Assembly (NCBI GenBank): GCA_034440575.1
Contig: JAOTOL010001569.1
Span: 911,001 to 975,000, forward strand
DNA: 64,000 nucleotides
Reading direction: 5' to 3'
DNA from: Imbricaverruca yamaguchii
Taxonomy: Eukaryota > Arthropoda > Thecostraca > Neoverrucidae
Notes under the pieces: generated by a model
The model's input: the letters and a program-made list of their open reading frames with translations, nothing else
What the model was told of the DNA's origin: nothing
The model's database searches: none
Program-made: the position numbers and the translations under genes
Shown: positions 11,777 through 22,463 of the stretch, in pieces
How positions within the stretch are numbered: position 1 is the stretch's first letter
How the letters are laid out: every line of letters starts with the position of its first letter

Positions 11777-12900
11777 ATGGAAGATGAAGATGAGTTATCT
11801 GTCGTAAACGTGCTTCCTGACTGATCTCAGTGATGCAGACGAGCTGGATGACGATGCCACTGGACTAGCAGAAGTGCACGACGTTCCCGGCACCCTGGAA
11901 GTGTTGGTCAATCGTGACCTGGATGAACTCGAACAGACGGACTCCCCTCCCCCAAGTCAAACGTGAGCAGCTGACAGCATCACAGCGAAGAGGCGACACA
12001 AGAAGAAAAACGAGCCAATGTGCTGACATGCTTACTAGTGGATGTACGCCAGTTGAGACCATGGAAGAGTTGCTGACTCCGGATATATCTCAGCACACGC
12101 AGGCGGAGACTGCGATACGCTCTGCATGCGAAAATGGCCAACTCTTATCGATAGATGACAGCGACCTGAATACATTTACCGGGATTCTTCTCTGGATATG
12201 TCACGTTGTCAAGCGAAAAGCTCTACTGGTCAGAGGCAGAGGATCTAGCCCATGGCATTGTTCGGAAGGCTATGTCACGCAGCAAGTACATGAAAATAAA
12301 ACAGTATCTTCATGTGCAGGACAACTCGAGGAAGCAGACCAGCATGGATCGACCTTACGAGGTCCGAACATTGCTTGATATGCCGAACGGGTCGTTCCAG
12401 AAGTTTGTCATAGATCGGGAAAAACTGGCTGTGGACGAAATGATCGTCCACTACTACGAATGTAACGGGCTGAAGTAGTTCGCACGCGCGAAGCCCATCC
12501 GTTCCGGCTACAAACCGTGGGCTTGGTGTGGGGAAGTTGTACTGTGGAAAGGACCGTCAGTTGCAAGACATGCCTATGGGGACGAGAGTGGCGCTCGACA
12601 CGATACAGGTCATTTGAGATCCAGTAAGTCACGAGGTCTACTTTGACAATGGATTCACGTGTCGGGCGTTGCTCGCGGAGTTGAGGCATATCGTGGCATC
12701 CGTGCCGCCAGTACTGTGAAGGAATACCGGGGGGGGGGGGAGGGGTGTCCCACCAAACCAACAAAGGTTCTTCAAAAAGAGAAACGAGATGCGTGTGACT
12801 ACCGGTTTGAAATGACGAAAAAATCCCGCCAGTGCGCTGGATTGAAATGAAAGTTGTCAGTGAGACGTAATAGATGTCCATACAATATGGCAAATCAGTC
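11777..12900 (+). pseudogene. piggyBac-family transposase pseudogene (DDE_Tnp_1_7-like)
   Basis: Fragments in successive frames follow the order of a piggyBac transposase. An acidic N-terminus starts with ATG at 11777 (MEDEDELSVV) and continues after a stop and frameshift (SDADELDDDATGLAEV). Next comes LSIDDSDLNTFTGILL near 12145-12192, then, after a shift, SSEKLYWSEAEDL at 12209 and IKQYLHVQDN. The segment VDEMIVHYY (near 12432) holds the expected first catalytic Asp, and a TAG stop follows at 12476. AKPIRSGYKPW continues in the same frame. VYFDNGFTC (near 12636) holds the second expected Asp in another frame, then KEKRDACDYRF and PVRWIEMKVVSE in two more frames. The rest of the C-terminus is not recognisable. 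At least four frameshifts and a 12-base G run (12729-12740) make it dead. Terminal repeats and TTAA targets were not identified. A family-2 SINE lies about 110 bp upstream. Confidence 0.9.
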
Positions 12901-12959
12901 AAATTCCCTCACCAAACACGCTTAACTCACTTTAAAACGATAGTAACCGAAACAATGAT

Positions 12960-13519
12960 CAATGATCATATTGGTTGCATTACTTCGAACCAGCGACCAT
13001 TTGTTTGCCCCTTCCGAAGTGTCAAACTGCGGTCGCCGCGCCGGGTCGAGCGCGTGCGGTGTCCGAACCGAGCGCAGCGCTCAGGACCAGTGGGACTTTT
13101 TGATACCGGGCCATATTTCGAAAATGGAAGATAACTTCCTATTTTTTAACCGCTTTTAACTTGTTCGATTAGATGACTATTGACCAGAAATAAGCAAAAT
13201 TGCTCGGAGAATTATGTATCCGGTCCTTCATGAGTTAAGCGATGGAGCTCTTCGCAACACAAGTTAGTTGCTCAAAAGCCATGCAATCACAGTACTCAGC
13301 CCGCGGGAATGCACTAGCCGACGGCGACGGTGGATATATTCCTTGTATCTAATTAGTATGGCATACAGAGGCGGCACAAGCATACGCAGGACAGTTTTTA
13401 CAGGTGGGCCACCTGGCGCCGTCCTGCCCCGCCTCCTGACTGCTGCCACCTGCCAGCGGAGCCCTCCAGCGGCCACCTCGGAGGACGCCAATGACTGCCC
13501 AGTAGGTGGGTTCTAACTC
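12960..13519. other. Unassigned sequence between piggyBac remnant and satellite
   Basis: No gene is seen. A GC-rich patch at about 13030-13095 and AT-rich sequence around it show no repeat or RNA features I can support. Confidence 0.35.
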
Positions 13520-13524
13520 GTGCG

Positions 13525-14398
13525 CCTGCAGCTGGGTTGGAGTGGCCCCAGTAGTGCACAGTTGGAGCTGGGTCGGAGTGGCCCCAGTAGTGGACAGTTG
13601 CAGCTGGGTCGGAGTGGCCCCAGTAGTGAACAGTTGGAGCTGCCTCGGAGTGGCCCAGTAGTGGACAGTTGGAGCTGCCTCGGAGTGGCCCAGTAGTGGA
13701 CAGTTGGAGCTGTGTCGGATGCCCCAGTAGTGACAGTTGGAGTAGGTAGTGGCCCCAGTAGTGCACAGTGGAGTGGCAGTTGGGTGGTCGGAGTGGCCCA
13801 GTAGTGCACAGTTGGAGCTGTGTCGGAGTGGCCCAGTGTGGACAGTTGCAGCTTGGTCGGAGTGGCCCCAGTAGTGCACAGTTGGAGCTGTGTCGGGTAG
13901 TGGCCCAGTAGTGGACAGTTGGAGCTGGGTCGGAGTGGCCCCAGTAGTGAACAGTTGGAGCTGGCTCGGAGTGGCCCCAGTAGTGGACAGTTGGAGTTCG
14001 GTCGGAGTGGCCCCAGTAGTGCACAGTCGGAGTTCGATCGGAGTGGCCCCAATAGTGGACAGTTGGAGCTGTGTCGGAATGGCCCCAGTAGTGCACAGTT
14101 GGAGCTGGGTCGGAGTGGCCTCAGTAGTGGACAGTTGGAGCTGGGTCGGAGTGGCCCCAGTAGTGAGTGAGCTGTGTCGGAGTGGCCCCAGTAGTGACAG
14201 TTGGAGTTTGTCGGAGTGGCCCCAGTAGTGCAATTGTCGGAGTGGCCCCAATAGTGGACAGTTGGAGCTGTGTCGGAATGGCCCCAGTAGTGCACAGTTG
14301 GAGCTGGGTCGGAGTGCCCCAGTAGTGCACAGTTGGAGCTGTGTCGGAGTGCCCCAGTAGTGCACAGTTGGAGCTAGGTCGGGGTGGCCCCAGTAGTT
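13525..14398. repeat. 36-bp minisatellite, about 24 copies
   Basis: The unit (for example 13956-13991) carries CAGTTGGAGCTGG, then GTCGGAGTGGCCCCAGTAGT. Most changes are single substitutions plus short deletions (GTCGGAGTGCCCC, GGCCCAGTAG). Open frames on both strands (up to 338 codons) arise because 36 is a multiple of three and the unit lacks stops. The array resumes for two diverged units after the SINE at 14399-14558 and then changes into the 30-bp array. Confidence 0.95.
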
Positions 14399-14558
14399 GG
14401 TTGGTTATTGGTTTTACGACACATCGACCGTTTAGTCATGTGGCGTCGCCAATCTTTCACGCCGATTGGCCGCGGGCGAAGAGTAGCGACAGGCGAGACT
14501 CGAACCCACAACCTTTCAATTATGGGACGGGCAACTTACCCATAGACTACTCATCCCA
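14399..14558 (-). mobile_element. tRNA-derived SINE, family 1, with 12-bp target-site duplication
   Basis: A 160-bp insert lies between perfect copies of GCCCCAGTAGTT (14387-14398 and 14559-14570), so it inserted into the satellite. On the minus strand the head has a box A-like TAGTCTATGGG (14539-14549) and box B GGTTCGAGTCTC (14495-14506). These are the internal RNA polymerase III promoter elements of tRNA genes. A body with ACTCTTCGCCCGCGGCCAATC follows, then the tail GTCGTAAAACCAATAACCAA. It is the same length as the copy at 56583-56742 and closely similar to it. This is a retroposon, not a functional tRNA gene. Confidence 0.95.
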
Positions 14559-14570
14559 GCCCCAGTAGTT

Positions 14571-16735
14571 AACAGTCAGCGCTGGGTTGGAGTGGCATCA
14601 GTAGTTAACAGTCAGCGACGAATCAGAGTGGTAGTGGACGGTCGGCGCCGAGTCAAAGTGGTAGTGGACAGTCGGCGCCGAGTCAGAGTGGTAGTGGCAG
14701 TCGGCGCCGAGTCAGAGTGGTAGTGGACAACCGGCGCCGAGTCAGAGTGGTAGTGGAAAGTCGGCGCCGAGTCAGAGTGGTAGTGGAGGTCGGCGCCGAG
14801 TCAGAGTGGTAGTGGACGGTCGGCGCCGAGTCAGAGTGGTAGTGGACAGTCGGCGCCGAGTCAGGGGTAGTGGACAGTGGCGTCGAGTCAGAGTGGTAGT
14901 GGACGGTCGGCGCCGAGTCAGAGTGGTAGTGGACGGTCGGCGCCGAGTCAGAGTGGTAGTGGACAGTCGGCGCCGAGTCAGAGTGGTAGTGGACAGTCGG
15001 CGTCGAGTCAGAGTGGTAGTGGACAGTCGGCGCCGAGTCAGAGTGGTAGTGGACAGTCGGCGCCGAGTCAGAGTGGTAGTGGACAGTCGGCGCCGAGTCA
15101 GAGTGGTAGTGGACAGTCGGCGCCGAGTCAGAGTGGTAGTGGACGGTCGGCGCCGAGTCAGAGTGGTAGTGGACGGTCGGCGCCGAGTCAGAGTGGTAGT
15201 GGACAGTCGGCGCCGAGTCAGAGTGGTAGTGGACAGTCGGCGCCGAGTCAGAGTGGTAGTGGACAGTCGGCGCCGAGTCAGAGTGGTAGTGGACGGTCGG
15301 CGCCGAGTCAAGTGGAGTGTGGTAGTGGACGGTCGGCGCCGAGTCAGAGTGGTAGTGGACGGTCGGCGCCGAGTCAGAGTGGTAGTGGACGGTCGGCGGG
15401 TCAGAGTGGTAGTGGACGGTCGCGAGTCAGAGTGTGACATGGCGCCGAGTCAGAGTGGTAGTGGACGGTCGGCGCCGAGTCAGAGTGGTAGTGGACAGTC
15501 GGCGCGTCGAGTCAGAGTGGTAGTAGGTGGACAGTCGGCGCCGAGTCAGAGTGGTAGTGGACAGTCGGCGCCGAGTCAGAGTGGTAGTGGACGGTCGGCG
15601 CCGAGTCAGAGTGGTAGTGGACGGTCGGCGCCGAGTCAGAGTGGTAGTGGACAGTCGGCGCCGAGTCAGAGTGGTAGTGGACGGTCGGCGCCGAGTCAGA
15701 GTGGTAGTGGACGGTCGGCGCCGAGTCAGAGTGGTAGTGGACAGTCAGAGTGGTAGTGGACGGTGGCGCCGAGTCAGAGTGGTAGTGGACGGTCGGCGCC
15801 GAGTCAGAGTGGTAGTGGACGGTCGGCGCCGAGTCAGTGGTAGTGGACAGTCGGGCCGGTGGTAGTGGACGGTCGGCGCCGAGTCAGAGTGGTAGTGGAC
15901 GGTCGGCGCCGAGTCAGAGTGGTAGTGGAGCAGTCGGCGTCGAGTCAGAGTGGTAGTGGACGGTCGGCGCCGAGTCAGAGTGGTAGTGGACGGTCGGCGC
16001 CGAGTCAGAGTGGTAGTGGACGGTCGGCGCCGAGTCAGAGTGGTAGTGGACGGTCGGCGCCGAGTCAGAGTGGTAGTGGACAGTCGGCGTCGAGTCAGAG
16101 TGGTAGTGGACGGTCGGCGCCGAGTCAGAGTGGTAGTGGACGGTCGGCGCCGAGTCAGAGTGGTAGTGGACAGTCGGCGCCGAGTCAGAGTGGTAGTGGA
16201 CGGTCGGCGTCGAGTCAGAGTGGTAGTGGACAGTCGGCGTCGAGTCAGAGTGGTAGTGGACAGTCGGCGTCGAGTCAGAGTGGTAGTGGACAGTCGGCGC
16301 CGAGTCAGAGTGGTAGTGGACGGTCGGCGCCGAGTCAGAGTGGTAGTGGACAGTCGGCGCCGAGTCAGAGTGGTAGTGGACGGTCGGCGCCGAGACAGAG
16401 TGGTAGTGGACGGTCGGGTCGGCAGAGTGGTAGTGGATGGCGCCGAGTCAGAGTGGTAGTGGACGGTCGGCGTCGAGACAGAGTGGTAGTGGACGGTCGG
16501 CGTCGAGTCAGAGTGGTAGTGGACGGTCGGCGCCGAGTCAGAGTGGTAGTGGACGGTCGGCGCCGAGTCAGAGTGGTAGTGGACAGTCGGCGCCGAGTCA
16601 GAGTGGTAGTGGACGGTCGGCGCCGAGTCAGAGTGGTAGTGGACAGTCGGCGCCGAGTCAGAGTGGTAGTGGACAGTCGGCGCCGAGTCAGAGTGGTAGT
16701 GGACAGTCGGCGTCGAGTCAGTGGACAGTGGGTGT
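14571..16735. repeat. 30-bp minisatellite derived from the 36-bp unit, about 70 copies
   Basis: The unit (for example 15012-15041) reads CAGTCGGCGCCGAGTCAGAG then TGGTAGTGGA. It aligns to the 36-bp unit to the left with a clean 6-bp loss (CCCCAG) after GAGTGG, plus substitutions. Transitional 36-bp units lie at about 14571-14608. Units differ mainly at GGTCGG versus CAGTCGG and GCGCCG versus GCGTCG, and flawed units cluster near 15310-15530, 15740-15950 and 16400-16440. Open frames up to 381 codons in all directions (SAPSQSGSGQ, RRRVRVVVD, TRRRPSTTTL) are repeat artefacts. Confidence 0.95.
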
Positions 16736-18380
<1,645 letters not shown>

Positions 18381-18392
18381 AGATGAAAACAT

Positions 18393-18550
18393 TGTTTGTG
18401 TAACTTTACTGTGCGTCAGATGAGGCCATACTCTCCAGAGATAGGCATCACCTGTCTCTCGCCCTGGCAGGAAGGGCGAGCATCGCGCAGAATCCAACCT
18501 CGTCCTCTGGTTCCCCAGACGCCCAGCTAAACCAGCTACCGACGCCCCAT
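18393..18550 (-). mobile_element. tRNA-derived SINE, family 3, with 12-bp target-site duplication
   Basis: A 158-bp insert lies between perfect copies of AGATGAAAACAT (18381-18392 and 18551-18562). On the minus strand it begins with a tRNA-like head. Box A TGGTTTAGCTGG (18523-18534) matches the TRGYNNARNNGG consensus fully. A box B-like GGTTGGATTCT (18489-18499) starts 35 nt later and differs from the consensus at about two positions. A small hairpin, CTCGCCCT...AGGGCGAG, lies at 18458-18480. Only one copy is in this window, so its family status rests on the boxes and the duplication. Confidence 0.78.
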
Positions 18551-18562
18551 AGATGAAAACAT

Positions 18563-19370
18563 GTCGGGTAACCCATGTCATTAACACTTACACAACGAAG
18601 TACCAAGCTATGTACAAAGCGATAATTATGTGTTTTACAATCAAGCTTGTTTTACAAAAAGAAAACGCATGCGTGGCATTAGAAGGCCCGTTCAACGGAA
18701 AACTAGACAGCTTTCCCCATATCGCTGGCTTACAGATGACATGCAGATGACCTAACACCTCTTGTGCAAGTGTGAATGCTTTCGATTGCAGTATTAATTA
18801 GATGCCGGTAACTTGCAAAGCAAAACCTAGGAGATGAAGCAAAAACGAAATGAATCCTTCCAAAAAAGGATCAACATGCCTAACAAGATGTGTGCGAATC
18901 GGTACAGCAGGTGGCAGGGTAAGTCAAGCTCATGCGCTTCCATCAGAAAGGCTGTGGATTTGTCACCCGCAATGTCTCTGACTTGTTTGAATATTTGTTC
19001 CATTAAGTATTCACAGGATGATGTCGCAAGGCTGTTGATACGTGACGAGAATATCTGCAATAAATGGCCGTCCTATTAATGGTTCCTGTTATCAATAGAG
19101 CCATTTTCAGTGACAATTGGGAAGAAGAATTAGATCACGCTGTTCCAGTCTCAAATCAAATCCTTCGGAATTCTGAATGTCGGAATCAATTGTGGTTGGT
19201 CGTGCAATCCCGAAATAGTCCCCTATGAGTAAAGCATTGACCAATGTGTCGGATATCGCAATATGCCTCCAATTTTGTAGTGCAAGCCTGCACAAATCAG
19301 GCCATTACCTACTACGTAGTATGACGTGAAGAACAGCTGATAATTGACTTGGAGGTATTAAATCGGTGGC
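18563..19370. other. Unassigned sequence
   Basis: No gene, RNA or repeat could be supported. Open frames are under 85 codons and unremarkable. Confidence 0.4.
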
Positions 19371-19374
19371 GTAT

Positions 19375-19965
19375 CATATCTTCCAAAGATCTCCCACCCT
19401 ACAACGTTCATAATTTCCAAATTTTGGAACTTTTTTAAGCTTCCAAAAAGTGGAAGAACTTCCGAATAGCCCAGTTAGGTGTTCATATTTCCAAAAATTC
19501 ATGATTCTCAACTTGGAAGATTGGATGTGAACTTCCAATTTGGATTTCTCTAATTTGGAAGCCAACTTTCAATGTGAAAATTGATAGTTGGCTTCTAAGT
19601 CAAAAGCTAGCTTCCAAATTGCAAATTGGCTTCCAAATTGAAAGTTATTTTCCCAAAATTTGTAGTTAACTTAAAAAAAATTCGAATTTATCTTCCAAAC
19701 TGAAACTTCCCTTCCAAAACATCCCGGGTATGACACTACCCTAACCTAGCCTAACCTAACCTAACCTTCCGACTTTTAGAAGTTAACTTCTAATTTTTGG
19801 AAGTTTGCTTCCAATTTAGAAGCTAGCTTCCAAGTTTTGGGAACTGATTTACACTTAGGAAATTATGAACTTTAGAAAGTATAAACGCCTCTTATGCAGT
19901 GTGTTTTAAAGCTTACTTCCGATTTTTCGAAGTAAACTTCGAATTTATAAATTACAAACGCCGGA
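19375..19965. repeat. Degenerate field of TTCCAA/TTGGAA dyads
   Basis: CTTCCAA and TTGGAAG recur at roughly 20-bp intervals in both orientations. Several local dyads are perfect, such as AGAAGTTAACTTCT (19778-19791) and GAAGCTAGCTTC (19819-19830). The sequence is AT-rich and no open frame survives. A telomere-like CCTAA block sits inside it. It may be a decayed satellite. Spacing of GAA and TTC is not the regular heat-shock-element spacing, so I do not call regulatory sites. Confidence 0.7.
19738..19767. repeat. Interstitial TTAGG-type (CCTAA) telomere-like repeat
   Basis: Five to six CCTAA units (one as CCTAG) lie in tandem. TTAGG is the canonical telomere repeat of many arthropods. This block is internal and short. 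A longer block lies at 57958-57997 and a decayed one near 34430-34470. Confidence 0.8.
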
Positions 19966-20520
19966 AGTTGTGGACTTTGGGTGATGGGATGCGCTGTCAT
20001 TAAATCGATAAGAACACAATTAATTGAAATTGACACGTAACTGGACGTTTAGTCTTTCGTCTGAATCCGATGACGTTGACGTGAAGAGAAAAAACTGACC
20101 TCGTCGTCTCGATACCCTCGTAAACCGAGGGTTATGACATTTCCGGTGCTCTTTGCCCTTGTTGTATATACCTTGATTCTGTTTCTGTTCAAGAAAAACA
20201 AACATTTACCGAAGTATGTTCCACGTAGCGCACGCATCGAGCACTTGCTCCTCCTTCTCCCCAAACTTGCGCGCGCCCTCATCGCTCACTGGTGCACACG
20301 TTGCGCCGCATTCGCGTGCCACTGACCGGCGCGGCGGCAACACATGTCGCATGGATCGCCAGCCAATCAGGCACGCCGACCATGTCGTCGGTGACGTCGA
20401 CATCGATCGAGCCCTCCCCACAGACATGCTTACGGCCGGCACCGTCCATTTATTTGTGTATTGGACAGCTGTGCTGGACGTGCCCGGTACATGGCCATAT
20501 ATTGTGGACCCATCGACCGG
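19966..20520. other. Unassigned sequence
   Basis: No gene is supported. The stretch 20216-20480 is open in several frames. The longer of these frames run into the 29-bp array that follows. Confidence 0.35.
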
Positions 20521-20920
20521 CTTCGTCAGAGGGTCTCATCATCGACTGGCTTCGTCAGAGGGTCTTATCATCGACCGGCTTCGTCAGAGGATCTCATCAT
20601 CGACTGGCTCGTCAGAGGGTCTCATCATCGACCGCCTTCGTCAGAGGATCTCATCATCGACCGGCTTCGTCAGAGGATCTCATCATCGACCGCCTTCGTC
20701 AGAGGATCTCATCATCGACCGGCTTCGTCAGAGGATCTCATCATCGACCGGCTTCGTCAGAGGATCTCATCATCGACTGGCTCGTCAGAGGGTCTCATCA
20801 TCGACCGCCTTCGTCAGAGGATCTCATCATCGGCCGCCTTCGTCAGAGGACCTCATCAACGACCGGCGTCGTCGAAGGACCTCATCGACCGTCTTCGTCG
20901 AAGGACCTCATCAGCTTACA
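20521..20920. repeat. 29-bp minisatellite, about 14 copies
   Basis: The unit (20521-20549) starts CTTCGTCAGAGG and continues TCTCATCATCGAC. Several copies lose one T (CTCGTCAGAGG). The last four units drift to TCGTCGAAGGACCTCATC, so the right edge is more diverged than the centre. Three overlapping + strand open frames reflect the absence of stops in a 29-bp unit read in rotating frames. Confidence 0.95.
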
Positions 20921-21174
20921 TTATTTAATAACCCTGACCATCCATCACTAATGATATATGTGCAATGCAGCACCCACGTCACGAGTGGTTATCATGGCAT
21001 CATGGCAGATGATGTCAGTATGGTGGGTCAGCCAGCATCATTAGATGTTGGCGTGTCTGCTGCACCGTCGACCTTGACCCGTGCGGGCCGACGTCGTCCT
21101 GCGACCCGGAGCTACCCAGTGCCAAACAGAAGCTCATAGTTTGACCGCACAAGTTCAAGCGTGCAATCATTATA

Positions 21175-22300
21175 TTGGAAAGATCTAGACAGCAAAGAGT
21201 GATGCTAAATGGTACAACGTCATCATAGCAAAATGTTCTTAGTGGTGTCCCCCAGGGGTCAGTACTGAGGCCACTGCTGTTATTTGTACTTGTATTTGTA
21301 TATATTTGTTGTATATTATATTTGTAAATAACATTGACAGTTGCCTAAGCAGTAACGTTTTGAAATTTCCGGATGATTTGAAGGTCTTTAGGGCAATCAC
21401 AGGTCAAAATGAACATATCTCGCTGCAAAAAGACTTACACGAACTTTTGAAGTGGTTCGAAGAATGGCAAATTAAATTAAATTTTAATAAGTGCAAAATC
21501 ATGCATGTAGGTAAGCAGCATATGAAGTCTTCATACTTGATGGGTGGCCAAGTGGTATCAGTGACTCAACAGGAGAAGGATTTAGGTGTTATTCTAAACA
21601 CAAAATTGGGGGCATCCGAACAGACCAAGGAAGCCAGGAAGAAGGTATTGAGAATGCTTGGGGCAATAAATATGAACGTATCATACAGAAGTGAGGGAGT
21701 CATCAGGAAGTTTACTGTGCATATGTCAGACCACATTTGGAATACTGCATCCAAGCCAGGTCTCCTGCCTATGAAAAAGATTGTTGGCTTTTAGAGAGAG
21801 TCCAAAAGAGGGCTACAAAAATAGTTAATGGTATAAGCAACCTGACATATGAGGAAAGATTGAAGAAATTTAATATATTTTCACTTAGTTATAGAAGACT
21901 GATAGGAGATCTCATCGAGGTCTTTAAATTTGTCCATGGTCTGTAGAGGGGATATCTTGGGGAAATGTTTCAATTTAACAAAAATGATGCAATTAGAGGT
22001 CATAAATTCAAAATTAAAGTTAACCACAGCAGAACAAGGTTCAGACAGACTTTCTTTACCAACAGGGTAGTAGAACACTGGAACCAGCTGCCAGAACCCA
22101 TTGTCAGTAGCAGCACATTGAACATCTTTAAAAACAGCATAGACAATCATTATAAGAATAGAGGGCTTGCTTTTAAGTATTACAGGGAGGGCTGATTGAC
22201 AGATTTGGTGGGCAACTGGTTGAGTGTACGTAAGTGCAACCAAGAAGGGCCCTTGTGACTCATAGTTGCGCTAATCTTTTATGTCTTTATGTCTTTAAAA
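21175..22300 (+). pseudogene. Degenerate 3' part of a CR1/Jockey-like LINE (reverse transcriptase)
   Basis: Near 21190-21265 the frame reads QQRVMLNGTTSS, a stop where Trp is expected, then SGVPQGSVL, the conserved palm segment of non-LTR reverse transcriptases. After a frameshift, 21306-21700 gives FPDDLKVF, where the catalytic motif should be F-A-D-D so the Ala is lost. It continues with WQIKLNFNKCKIMHVG and EKDLGVIL, the typical order of RT domains. Another shift leads to VRPHLEYCIQA (from about 21727) and LLERVQKRATKIV, then a TAG at 21944. GHKFKIKVNHSRTRFRQTFF and VVEHWNQLPEP complete the usual C-terminus before a stop at about 22195. The 3' end carries ATGTCTTTATGTCTTT (about 22279-22294), a short tail repeat. 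At least two frameshifts and two stops make it inactive, and the 5' part is missing. Confidence 0.92.
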
Positions 22301-22463
22301 GCCGGCAAATGCTGAAAACTATCTGTAAGCTAAAATTTCAGATACCTCATCTTGCCTATACTTCTAATATGTACTCAAGACAATTCTTAATAAATACATG
22401 TCTCTCGTAAATATAGGGTGAGGTGTTTCCTGCATCAGCTGCGATACCTGCACCACGCTAGAC

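Noticed and set aside
19375..19965. Heat-shock element cluster
   Set aside because: GAA and TTC occur often, but the regular nGAAnnTTCn spacing is not maintained.
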